A model generated the notes under the pieces. That model made no database searches. It had not been told where the DNA came from and was given only the letters and a program-made list of their open reading frames with translations. This document shows positions 14,544 to 26,571 of a stretch of 64,000 nt of DNA, piece after piece (position 1 is the stretch's first letter; every line of letters begins with the position of its first letter). The stretch lies in the NCBI GenBank assembly GCA_037179515.1, contig JAXCGZ010017040.1, positions 1-64,000 of the forward strand. The letters run 5' to 3'. Both the position numbers and the translations under genes were made by a program. Source of the DNA: Halocaridina rubra (Eukaryota > Arthropoda > Malacostraca > Decapoda > Atyidae).

Positions 14544-15763
14544 CTAGTTCTGAGAATAACGCGGAGACAGGTTCTCAGAAGTGACGGGTAAATGGAAAAT
14601 CGCGTGAAAAAACGAGTCATTTTCCATAGGAAACAATGATAAAGGTCATAGCTTGTTCCACAACCGTCCATAGACACACTATACCAAAGATATGAGAAAC
14701 ATATTTTATAAGTACATAACAAAGCAGAAAGACCTGTGGATATTTATATTAACATGCAAATAGTGTACAGTATAAAAGATATACAGATTTACTGTACAGT
14801 AAACAAATTAATGCACTCTATTTTGCCGTTGGCAACAGGCTTACACTGGGACGTGCATGGTGGCCAGACACACTATACCAAAGATATAAGATAAGCAAAA
14901 CATAATTTATTAGTACAAAACAAAGCAGAGAGACCTGTAGTTATTTATATTAACATGCAAATAGTGTACAGTATAAAAGATATACAGATTTACTGTACAG
15001 TAAACAAATTAATGCACTATTATGCCGTTGGCAACAGGCTTACACTGGGACGTTCATGATGGCAAGTGTTGCCAGATAAAGCAGTTGTTATTATTTTCAA
15101 ATGTATGGTACATTTTAAAATATATATTAATTACAATATGGTAGTACTGTAATTTAAATAAAAATGTACTTCATCTTTAAGATACTTGAAATAACTTACC
15201 AGCTTACATGTATATTTTATATATTTATCATTTCTCTCATTCATCTATTCTGGCAACACTGAAGGTGTCGGTGAGGACAAGGATGCATACGTTTTGTCAC
15301 ACTTCCGTATCAGCTGATGCACCCTCACACGCTATTTCCCTGATGATATTATATTTAAATTATGTTTGCTGTTTGTTCTTAATGCTTTTTTTCAATTTTC
15401 TTCATAATATCCGATTGCATTAAGCGGTAGAAGAGGAGTAGGATGCTGGAGAATGAACCTCTATCGGCAAACGTTTTGCTACTTCCGTATCAGCTGTTGC
15501 ACCCTCACACACTATATCCCTGATGATATTATATTGAAAATATGTTTGCTATTTGTTCTTAATGCTTTTTTTTCAATTTTCTTCATAATATCTGATCGCA
15601 TTAAGCAGTAGAATAGGAGGAGGATGGCAGAAAATGAAAATTTTGTTTTTGAATTTTTGCATGGGCGTTATTTGCGAATTCCGTATTTTTTTTACTATTA
15701 TTTTTTGGGGGCGTTATTGCAATTTTGCAGTTTAAAAAAACACGGAAAAAGGAACAAGGTGCA
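14541..15763. mobile_element. Unnamed TIR transposon with internal tandem arrays (family 2, copy a)
   Basis: Ends are CACCTAGTTCTGAGAATAAC on the left and, reversed, CACCTTGTTCCTTTTTCCG on the right, giving a short imperfect TIR next to TA. It has no coding capacity. The interior holds two tandem arrays: a roughly 195-bp unit at 14672-15055 (CAAAGATATAAGATAAGC..., GCCGTTGGCAACAGGCTTAC) and a roughly 183-bp unit at 15255-15622 (CTTCCGTATCAGCTGATGCA, CCCTGATGATATTATAT). Relatives lie at 37903-38790, 48821-49883 and 50271-51846. It is probably non-autonomous; the mobilising transposase is unknown. Confidence 0.7.
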
Positions 15764-15808
15764 TATATACATATATATACAGTATATATATATAATATAG
15801 TATATACA
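15762..15808. repeat. Impure (TA)n tract
   Basis: TA repeats interrupted by ACAG, at the right end of family-2 copy a. Confidence 0.8.
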
Positions 15809-16545
15809 CATTGAAACCACCAGAGAGGACTGTATAGTTACAGAAGTCTCACAAACACTGTTGCATATATCCATATTGAAGAGCATACAGAGAGGTGTCT
15901 CCAATAGAGGTAAAAAATACTATTCATCCAGAAATGCTTATTGACAAAAGTTTGCATAGACACTGATGACCAAAACTCTCCTGGAGAAAGACAATAACTA
16001 GGAAGCTCCGCTTTCACAAAGGTAAGAAATATCCCTTTCCAAGTGAGTCCTCAACAACCAGGGTTTAAATCTTACTATTCCTCTGACCAGTACATACCAT
16101 ACCAGAAAATTTTTTGTTTCCCATCTGTAACATTATCTTCTAATCATTAACTTTCAAGGCAAAACCATTACAGGTACTAAAAAGCACTCAAATATGGGAA
16201 GTATTTTGCCTTATACGCAGTAATAAATATTTATTTTGTTTTATATTTCAGTTAACCTCAAACATACTGTACTAGAAACAATACTGTTATTTCTATTTCC
16301 AAATTAAAGATTTTCTTTTGATTTTTATTCTAGTTGTATCACTGCTTTGGGAGCCAAGATGAAAAAAAAATTTAAAAACAAATATATAAAGTAGGCAGGC
16401 ACTGCTTTAAGACCCATGCTAATATATGGGTCCACGTAGAACGACGAAGGCCAATAAATCATTAATGAATTACCAGAAATTAATATTTCAACTTTGCTTG
16501 TGCAGTAAGTTCAAACCGTGTGCTAAATAGTTAGTGAGTGCAGCG
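15809..16545. other. No recognised gene
   Basis: AT-rich sequence with no long frame, RNA gene or repeat family recognised. Confidence 0.4.
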
Positions 16546-16549
16546 GATG

Positions 16550-17304
16550 AATACCCAGCTAGCAGCACAGCTGTATTCATAATTATCAAATTAATGACTT
16601 TATTCATTTACTTATTCTATATTTGGTTATATTGACGTATTATATTGAATTTAATAAAAAAGCAAACACATACCTGTAAATATAATTTTATTTGAAATGC
16701 ACACGAATACTCAGCTAGCAGCACAGCTGTATTCATATTTATCAAGTTAATGGCTCTATTTATTTATTTGTTTATATATTTAGCTATATTGATGGATTAT
16801 ATTGAAAATAACAAAACAAAAAAAAGAGCTCTAAATACGATTTTATATGAAATACACACGAATACACAGCTAGCAGCAAAGCTGTATTCATATTTATCAA
16901 ATTATTGGCTTTATCTATTTAATTCTTATATTGAATCTAAAAAATTATAACAGCCAAAAATACGATTTTATAAGATATAAGTTTGTTGAGCGTCATGTAA
17001 GAATCTGGCATCACGCAGCATTTGAAGAAGAATCACAGCTCTGTTTACTCTCACTAGCCATACTGTGCCTTGTTTTCGTCTGCTCTCTCGTTCGTTTTGA
17101 TCGATATTGATATTACCATGTCTCCCAAGCATAGTGGTGATAGCTATGATGATACTGCTACAAAGAAAAGAAAAGCTATCACCAGGGAAATTCAAGTTGA
17201 AATAGTAAAACACTCGGAAAAGGGAGAAAAAGCGAAGCGTTTGTGGCCAGTAGGAGTTGGTTTAATCATTATAGGGGTGCAAGGTGAAGCTGCTAGCTTG
17301 TGGT
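16550..17304 (+). mobile_element. Pogo/Tigger-type remnant with 155-bp subterminal tandem repeats
   Basis: Three tandem units of 155-156 bp begin at 16550, 16706 and 16861 with AATAC-x-CAGCTAGCAGCA. They precede a leader and the N-terminal part of a transposase at 17118. A second copy, with the same leader landmarks (GTTTGTTGAG, GCCATACTGT, TCTCGTG) and CAGCTGTAAATACGAT-like repeats, is at 61.4-62.6 kb. The shared layout of repeat, leader and transposase start supports one family; its ends were not defined. Confidence 0.6.
17118..17304 (+). pseudogene. Transposase N-terminus remnant (Tigger/jerky type)
   Basis: The frame from the ATG at 17118 reads MSPKHSGDSYDDTATKKRKA, then ITREIQVEIVKHSEKGEKA, which matches the start of the psq-type HTH in Tigger/jerky transposases. 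After about 45 residues it diverges and stops, and no catalytic domain follows. It is a 5' fragment of a DDE transposase. Confidence 0.6.
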
Positions 17305-17911
17305 GATGAGAAAGTAGCAAAAGAGTTTACCAGTGTAAGCAAAAATAATTAAGGAGGGAATTACCATTCCTTGCAATGCCCTTTCCAGTGTGCAAGCTAA
17401 CCACACGAGTAACAAAAAAACAAACAAACAAACATTTACTTCCATTTTTTTACAATGGCTATTCTTTTACAAAACTAAGAGTACACTTATAAGTAAACTG
17501 TATATGTAATTGAACAAATAAGTAAGAGGGTAATGCATACTTACAGTGAACAAAAAGGTAGCTAACAAGCAAATAATAATAATAATAGGAGTACTGATAA
17601 TAGCAATAGTTGTAATACTAAAATTAATGATGATAATACAGTGATAATAATGATACCAAAGAAGAGCATTAGATAAATTTCGCATTTACACCTGAAATAG
17701 AGATAGAAGAGTAAAGGTAAGACATATTGTACTGTACAGCTTTGTATTACTGTAGTGCTTTAATATTTTTATATTTAGTATTATGTACATAGTGTAGTTT
17801 TACTATATCTTATACTGAGAACTTAGATTATTTCAATAGATTATGTAATGTATATTCTTTTGCCTCTCCAGACTCACCTGCCTCAATCTCCTCAGACCTA
17901 GGTTCGAATTA
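17305..17911. other. Low-complexity AT-rich DNA
   Basis: Contains an AACAAACAAACA run near 17420 and (AAT)n-like patches at 17574-17600. No gene is recognised. Confidence 0.4.
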
Positions 17912-17996
17912 TAGTGGTGTTCCCACTTAAGTCGAAATCTACTTTAATTCAGCTGTCAGGAATGGAACCCTGACGTAAAGTGGGGACCCCCTGTAC
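17912..17996. mobile_element. Miniature inverted-repeat element (MITE) candidate
   Basis: About 85 bp bounded by TA on each side. The left end GTGTTCCCACTTAAGTCG and the reversed right end GGTCCCCACTTTACGTC form an imperfect inverted repeat. The style (CCCCACTT-x-ACGTC, GGAATGGAACCCTGAC) resembles Tigger-type termini of another family. Confidence 0.5.
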
Positions 17997-18645
17997 CAGC
18001 AAAAAAGCCGTTGGACGAAAAAATAAGCTGATATAGGCTTGGAATATTCTAGAATGTTATATAGGTATTTAATACAGGTTTACAGTACATATATATGCTG
18101 TACTATTTAGGAAAGCAATGTTAATCATATGGATGGCAGTGCAATTAACTTGTTCATTATGTAGGAGTATTCACCTTACACCAGCTAATGCTGATATAAA
18201 CCATTAAGGCAATTAAGAATCTGTTAATTTACTTTGTATAAACATTGACTATGATGTGCACTTGGGAGTGTTGGAAGTGCTGGTGACTTTGGCTAGTATC
18301 AACACCACAGCTTTAGCACTACAGGATGAATGGGTCGAGAAGAGTGCCGACTACAGCTGTTATTAAAACTCTGGCTATGGCGCATGCTTGGAGGGGCCAG
18401 TGACTGTGGCTCAACTTTGACAAAGTGAAAATATATATTATATAAACTTTGACAAAGTGAAAATATATATTATATATAGACAGAGGGTCTGCAACTCACG
18501 ACGTGCTCAACATGTGACGAAGCAACTTTATAATGGCCACAAAAATCATGAATATTTATTGATATTCAGGCCATAATGAAAATATAACTGTTTGTTGGAT
18601 TGGATCATGTTGTAGTGATCTTAATGTGACCACTCTGTGATCTCA
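17997..18645. other. No recognised gene; 32-bp tandem duplication
   Basis: AT-rich sequence. A 32-bp unit beginning AACTTTGACAAAGTGAAAAT is repeated in tandem from 18413 and 18445. Nothing else is recognised. Confidence 0.4.
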
Positions 18646-18649
18646 ATCT

Positions 18650-21165
18650 CTTCCTTTTTTACTCTCCTTCCAGCAATTCTTCCTAATCAGCAGCCTTTGG
18701 CACTTCGAGCGTCCGCAACGTGCAGATTTGCATTGCTTCCTCTTTGACTTATGCAAGGGATGACTCCTGCTTTCAATCCCGCAACCCTGATCAGGTAGCT
18801 CTAAAAGTTGCTGAGATCATAACCTCAGGAATGTAGGTATTCATCCCTCCTCTGTTAAAACTTTTTCTCCCACTAATCCTTGGTTTGACTGTGCCTGCTC
18901 CATGGCTAATCAGGCCAGGGATCGGGCACCATGTCATACCAAGCCTCTCCCTCTGATTTAACTCGATCTTCTTTTATTGTAACTAGGAATCGCTGTACTG
19001 CTCAGACTCGAAGGTCTAAAACTTCCTTTATAGGATGGCAAGTTGATGACCTTAACTCCTCTCCCACTGAAAAATGTTTCTGGTCCTAAGCCCAAAACTT
19101 CTGTAAGTCCAAGTTTTCCTCCTCTCATTCAGTCTGATAGTTCTATAACTTGCTCTCCCACTGACAAAGCCACTCTCTTTGGCTCTCATTTTTCTGCCAA
19201 CTCTTCTGTAAACAATTCCAACGCACCTGACCCTCAATCTTTACCCCTCTCTAACCCTATGCCCTCCCTTAACCTCTCTTCACGCAAAGTGTATAAGGTT
19301 CTTCGCTCACTACAGACAAACAAAGCATCTGGTCCTGATGGTATCCTTGCAAGGTTTCTTAAGGAGTTTGCAGATGAACTGGCTCCCGTGCTTTGCCGTC
19401 TTTTTCGCCTCATTCTCTCAACCAGTATCTATCCTTCATCTTGGAAGCATGCTCTAGTGCAACCTGTTCCTAAGAAAGGTGGATGCTATTCTTTCCAACT
19501 ACAGTCCTATTGCCCTAACCTCTTTTATCGCTAAAGTTTTAAAAACTTTTCTCAATGCTCACTTCTTGAATCAATCTCACTTGTCTCCAATCACCAGTAT
19601 GGCTCCCGCAAGGCAAGATCTACTGGTGACATCCTGTACTATCTTACTCATGTATGGGTCATATTCTCTGAAGAACTATGGGGAATACTTTGTCGTTGCC
19701 CTTCATATTTCTAGGGCTTTTGATAGTCTTGGCCAAACTCCCTGCCTATGGCTTTATCCCTTCTCTCTGTTCACTGATTTCTAGTTTTCTTGCTGACCGC
19801 TTTATATTTGTTGTTGTTGACGATGCAACATCTAGTCCATTCCCTGTTACCAGTGGTGTTCCACAGCACTCTGTTCTCTCACCTACTCTGTTCCTTCTCT
19901 TCATCAATGATCTTCTTCAGTCCCCATCTTCCTCTTTTCTTCATGCCTTTGCCAACGATTCTACCCTTCATTTCTCCTCTGTCTTTTTTTCACAACCTTT
20001 ATCTGCTACTCATAATCAGTCTCGTATTACTCTTTCTTCTACTCACAACTCCGATTTGCAGAGGGTATCTTAGAGGAGCACCCAAAATATAGTTAAATTC
20101 AATGCCTCCAAGATACAGTTTCTGGCTATCTCTTTATCTTCTCTTGACAGCCATATTGTCTTCGAAACTAACAAAATTTAACCTATTAATTCTATTAAGA
20201 TATTAGGAATCCAAATAGCCTCTAACTTGTCTTTGAGGAATCCCATTATAAAAATTTCTAAATCTGCATCCAAAAAATTGGGGGTTCTGTTTTGTTTTTG
20301 TCATTACTTTCCCTCTATACCATTACCTAAAATTTATAAAGGTCTTATCTGTCCCAGCTTAGAATACTGCTCGTTACATCAGCAACAAATACTCTTGGAT
20401 ATTCCTTGCACATCTCTTATTATCTCTTCACATCTGACAAGTCACAACACTCCCCATCTGTTTCTTTTTACTTTATGTTTTCTCCTTGCCCAGGCGTGAT
20501 GAGAGCAGATTTTATTTCTTTTTTTTTTGGCCCGTCCTGGTGTCAATCATTAAAAAGAAAAAAGAAAAAAAATCTGGAGTGCTTCTTATACTTATCTCCT
20601 TGATAGGGTTGAAGCTAAAACAGACTCATTAATAACCCTTCTCTTACTTCTAATCTAGATTCTATTTCTCTTCGCCGTTAGGTATCATCCCTTTCTCTTT
20701 TCTACCGCTACTACTTCCATCGCTGCTCTGATGAGTTGGCGAGTTGCATCCCTCCCCCACTGCCGAGGCCGTGTAACACTCGCCAAGTGGCCTCGTCTCA
20801 CATGTACTGTGGGGAGATTTGTAGCTCGCGAACTGGTCGGTGCAGCAACTGTATCTTTCCATCTACCTCCAGACTCTGGAACTCTCTTCCTCCTTCTGTC
20901 TTTCCTAACTCTTATAACCTATCTTCCTTCAAAAAGCAGATCTATCTTCATCTCAGGGCCAAATCCTGCCATATCTTTAGGTCCTCAGTACTTGGAGTGT
21001 TCTTTCAGCCTGTCCTTTTCCTTTGTGTATCATTACCTCATCTATGCCTTGTCCTTAACCTTTTACTTTCTTTTGATGTTAATGTTTTCCTTATTGCCCG
21101 GGCCTTTACTGATGAAGGCCTGTCCCAGGGTGAAAAAAAACCAAAACAGATCAGGAATGCTTTTG
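18650..21165 (+). mobile_element. LINE retrotransposon, RT region to 3' end (copy L1)
   Basis: The plus strand carries a non-LTR reverse transcriptase in several frames. Landmarks are NPWFDCACSMANQARDRA near 18880, NKASGPDGILARFLKEFADE near 19320, SYSPIALTSF-like text near 19495, TSGVPQHSVLSPTLFLLFIN near 19850 (normally PQGS), and a YADD equivalent that has become FANDST near 19950. The C-terminal segment SWRVASLPHCRGR-like text is near 20735. The family looks Jockey/CR1-like. Stops and frameshifts abound, and a foreign LINE 3' end interrupts it at about 20378-20569. Copies L2 and L3 (minus strand, 30-35.6 kb) belong to the same family. Confidence 0.8.
20378..20569 (+). mobile_element. Nested 3' end of a second LINE family
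   Basis: This stretch splits the L1 coding sequence between its LEYCS text and the following SGVLLILI text. It contains CTCTTCACATCTGACAAGTC and GGCCCGTCCTGGTGTCAATC and ends in an A-rich tail. The same 3'-end sequence recurs at 48.42-48.60 kb, 51.50-51.69 kb and, inverted, 47.88-47.97 kb. Confidence 0.65.
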
Positions 21166-21199
21166 ATTAAGAAACATCTAGGGCAATTCTTGTTAATCT

Positions 21200-22400
21200 G
21201 ACATGACTTGTTAAAGGGTAATGTCTTTGTGCTGAGAAAGATCCTTTCCACAGCATAGAGGATATCAAGCTTCCTTTCTAAGTATGCTATTGAAGCATAC
21301 ACCTATTTAATAGATTGTACCACAAGGATCGATACTTGATTTTTCTAGGTGACATGTCTCTAATGAAAGGGGTTTGCCTTTTGACTTATGATGAGGATGT
21401 TGCTTTCCTTACTGTAGCAGGTACTATGGAAGCAGAAGTTACCCTCATGCAGACAGCTATTGATTCCTTAAGAGATTGGACTACTGGATTACTTTCTAGG
21501 GTGTCAATATTGATTTTGGAATATGCAGTTTTGCTGTACAATAACAATGCGTAGGTTTTCTGGCTCCCTTAAAATTCTTGCTAAGGTCTCAAATTCCACT
21601 ATCAATGACATTTCTGTGAGGTGGCTTATTTTATCCACTTTATGTTATCATGCTGGCAGGAAAATTACTGAATTCTTACCTTACGTCCAGCTTCATAAGT
21701 TGCCTTCAGTGTTGCTTCCAAAGCATCAAAATATGATTTTCTGGTTTATAATTGCTTACAGGTATTAGTTCACCTTTGGGAACGTGGTTGTGGTATGGCA
21801 GTTCAGTGGATCTTAACCCTCTGTGGCACATCTGGGAATGAGGCAGAAGGTAGTCTTACTTAGGCGGCCTTGTCTCCTCCTTATGTTTTTCCCACTTAGC
21901 AAAGCAGTATGTGGTAAGTTGTCAATTCTGATGCATAGGTTCTTTACATATCTGTCTTCACAGTGGTATGCTAATCATCATAAAGTATTCTGAGGCAGTC
22001 ACTAATCTGAATGGCACTGGTGGACTTGGGTAACTCTGTGGAATCATATATTAGAAGTTTGCCATTCAACATTTACACATTAAACATCGCCACTTGCGTG
22101 CTCTTACGTACAATTATGCTATATGCCAGATTCAAACTGTACTTATTGTGATGTCCAAGAGACAGCTGAGCACTTTTTCCTTCACTGTCATCCTTAATAC
22201 AGATATAGGTGCTATCTTTGCCATACCTTGCTCTCCCAAGGAATGTATGACTTTTCCCTATTGTTACTATTGGGCTGAGGTACAAAAGACTTGCAGCTTG
22301 ATTGCTTCTACAGCAATGAAATGTGTTGTTGTCAAGGAAAGATCTCTATTTTTAGGATATCACAAGTTTCTTGTCCATAGTTAAAATTCTCAGTGGCATA
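21200..22400 (+). mobile_element. Decayed LINE, C-terminal half of RT ORF (copy L4)
   Basis: At 21380-21500 the plus strand reads YDEDVAFLTVAGTMEAEV, where YADDVAF is the RT catalytic box, so one Asp is replaced by Glu. A C-terminal Cys/His motif, CTYCDVQETAEHFFLHC, lies near 22138-22190. The pieces between are frameshifted. It belongs to a different LINE lineage from L1. Confidence 0.6.
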
Positions 22401-24072
<1,672 letters not shown>

Positions 24073-26412
24073 TCAATCACTAGAAAATACCTTAGCTAAT
24101 GACTGTTCACAATTAGTAAGCAATTCTGACATTTTTTGTAAAAATGACTTTTCCTGGCACAAAGTATGTGATACTCCCTCTCTGATGATATCATGCTGAC
24201 AATAACGAGTTAATTCTCTCAATACATCGTCTTTTAATTTACACTCACTAATACCTTTTATCAGTTTTTCTTTGGTGACACCATCGGGCACTTTTTCTAG
24301 CCAGTTCTCAGCTGTGCTTTCTTTTACTTCTTCTTCGTACATATCTGTCAGTAACTCATCAATTAAAATTGCAGCCACCTGACTCCGAACTTTGTGATCG
24401 CTGGTAGACTCAGAAGTCTGGACTACATCCTCTCCAGCTTCAAGAGTCCATTCTTTGTCCTTTTCATCACTAGAAGGCATAACTGTATAAGGCTCTTGCA
24501 CACACAAGTGGACTTTGCTCGTGTGGGCCTCCAGTTGATGCTCACTCACAAACTCCATACGGCAATAGGGGCATGACAATACTCTCTGGTGTAAAGCTTT
24601 GTGTCGCTCCACTTCACTGGGAAGACAGTATATAGTTCTATTGCAGCCCTTGCAATGATAAAGCTTTTTGTTCAAATGACAGCCCATGTGACGAGACAAT
24701 TTTGCTTTTTCTTTAAAAACCTTATCGCAAATATAACACTTATGAACAGAATGAGTTTTTGCGTGCCTTTGTAGTTGGATATCAGTGCGATAGTTTCTAG
24801 GGCAATGAGAACAACCAAAAGGCTTCAAAAAGTTCTGTCGTTTCAAGCATATCTGATCTTCTTGACATTTGGGATGTGTTTTGAAGCAAACTGAACAAAG
24901 AACAGGCTCCATGTGTTGCATGAAATTCTCATGAATCTTGAAATTCTTATTGCAAAATTTGCAGTTGTAGTTGTCTGTCGAATGCACAGCAAGATGAGCA
25001 TTCAGATAAAATGAATATTTAAAAGAGAGTCCACACTTGCTACACTTATAAGGCTTCCCGTTGGAAAGCAAGATCTGTCTTTCCGTATCCAAACTGTCTA
25101 TTCTTTCAACTGAAGGTTCCATGATTTTTGGTTTTATATCCAGCATACTTATAGTCTGTGGTGTAGTCTTCTGAAACAAATAAGGTTTCCTTTTATTACC
25201 AGGGGTCTGCATAGATCCCATTCTCTCACAAAAATCGGTACCTGACAATTTTGGATTGGAATCAAAGTTTTCTTGTATTACAGTTTTTTCAACTTCTACG
25301 GTTTTCTCCGCTACTTTCTCCTGTGAAGTTAAATCACCCTCAGTAACTACCTTTTGAGATAGTGACAAATCCTTTGAACTTTCTCCTTCAATCACAGTTT
25401 GATATCTGCTCATGGCCTGAGAATCCTGGAATAAAGATGTGTTTATATCTTGTTCCGTTGAATGTCTGTCTTCACTAGTTTCTTGATAAGACTCAAAAAC
25501 TTCACCAACCATTTTTTCTGGAAAAGATTGCTCTAATGAAGTGAAATCTTCGTCACTTTCCTCCTGTTGTAACAACTGTTGCTGGAAATCATTCTGTTGT
25601 GAGCTGTCTTCACTAGCTCCATAGTAGTAAACTGATTCACACATTCCAAGGTTCCCCTCATTCTTAAGCTTAGAACCAGAAGGCGTAATCTGCTGAAAAT
25701 CAGTGACATCTTCTAAGCGTATATTACTCCCAACAAATATTCTTATTGGTTCCTGGCTATGATCATCATTGATATTTGTTGTCAAGAGATTAGAGTTTAT
25801 TACTTTTGAATCGGGCAATGTTTTGTTTTGGACTTTAATTATATATGGACTAGGATTGCTAGAACTGCTTACTGTGGCTCTGCCCGTTGGCATATGATTT
25901 TCAACTTTTGACCAGACTTTAAGTTGTAAGGGGGCATTTTCTGCTACTACTGATTCATCACTCTGAGTTGTGTAAATTTCCGATTCCTCAATAACATCAA
26001 ATTCCTCTTCCTTTAGTTGAAAATCCATAATATCAGCATGATGCCCACCTACATACCTCGCATCTCCACTAGTGCTGGAATTGGCAGGAAATGCTCTGAC
26101 TCTAACTTTGATCTGAGGAACTTTTGCAATCGTTTGTTCAACGTTATCTGCAATAATACTAGCTTGGTTTGGAAATATACTTTGTTCTTCAGATAACTTT
26201 GACACGGCTTTGTGTTTTAACTCCATCTCGTGTACAGCTGTATGAAGTTCTAGACTCTTTTCAGAAAAGAACTTCTTCCCACAGTAAGAACAGAGGTGGA
26301 TTTCCTTACTCTGAAGGTGCTGCACTAACATGTGGTCATTCAAATCACTTTTCTGTTTGAACAGAAGCCCACATATTGCACATTGTAGAAGTGGACTACT
26401 GTATGCTTCCAT
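24073..26412 (-). CDS. C2H2 zinc-finger protein, 779 aa
   Basis: A probable nuclear DNA-binding protein in one uninterrupted frame. The frame is open 19 codons further upstream with no ATG, and the first ATG (26412) has AAA before and G after, a good Kozak context. Two N-terminal fingers lie at residues 11-32 and 41-61. A long acidic, Ser/Gln-rich linker (62-450) includes a Gln-rich stretch near 272-283. A second array spans about 457-635: YKCSKCGLSFKYSFYLNAH, a short finger near 484, a Cys-rich irregular unit (VLCSVCFKTHPKCQ), then four more fingers including LYHCKGCNR. The C-terminal 100 residues are predicted helical (AAILIDELLTDMYEEEV). It may be a distant paralogue of the 1316-aa protein, which has LYHCKACNR. 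No orthologue is recognised. Confidence 0.85.
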   Translation of the reverse strand: MEAYSSPLLQCAICGLLFKQKSDLNDHMLVQHLQSKEIHLCSYCGKKFFSEKSLELHTAVHEMELKHKAVSKLSEEQSIFPNQASIIADNVEQTIAKVPQIKVRVRAFPANSSTSGDARYVGGHHADIMDFQLKEEEFDVIEESEIYTTQSDESVVAENAPLQLKVWSKVENHMPTGRATVSSSSNPSPYIIKVQNKTLPDSKVINSNLLTTNINDDHSQEPIRIFVGSNIRLEDVTDFQQITPSGSKLKNEGNLGMCESVYYYGASEDSSQQNDFQQQLLQQEESDEDFTSLEQSFPEKMVGEVFESYQETSEDRHSTEQDINTSLFQDSQAMSRYQTVIEGESSKDLSLSQKVVTEGDLTSQEKVAEKTVEVEKTVIQENFDSNPKLSGTDFCERMGSMQTPGNKRKPYLFQKTTPQTISMLDIKPKIMEPSVERIDSLDTERQILLSNGKPYKCSKCGLSFKYSFYLNAHLAVHSTDNYNCKFCNKNFKIHENFMQHMEPVLCSVCFKTHPKCQEDQICLKRQNFLKPFGCSHCPRNYRTDIQLQRHAKTHSVHKCYICDKVFKEKAKLSRHMGCHLNKKLYHCKGCNRTIYCLPSEVERHKALHQRVLSCPYCRMEFVSEHQLEAHTSKVHLCVQEPYTVMPSSDEKDKEWTLEAGEDVVQTSESTSDHKVRSQVAAILIDELLTDMYEEEVKESTAENWLEKVPDGVTKEKLIKGISECKLKDDVLRELTRYCQHDIIREGVSHTLCQEKSFLQKMSELLTNCEQSLAKVFSSD

Positions 26413-26546
26413 TTTAAGGTATTGCAATTTCCAAAGTCTAATTAAATTTGCTATGTATTCAATATACAAAAGCTGTGGTGTGATGCATACATATACTGTA
26501 ATATTGCCTTTGAAAATTACTTCACTTTAGGCTACTCATCACACTG

Positions 26547-26571
26547 AAAAAAAAAAAAAAAAAAAAAAAAA
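26547..26571. repeat. Poly(A) tract upstream of zinc-finger gene 2
   Basis: A run of about 25 A residues on the plus strand. Confidence 0.95.

Noticed and set aside
14672..15622. CRISPR-like appearance of regularly repeated blocks in family-2 elements
   Set aside because: Units are 180-195 bp directly adjoining tandem copies without unique spacers, in a eukaryotic transposon.
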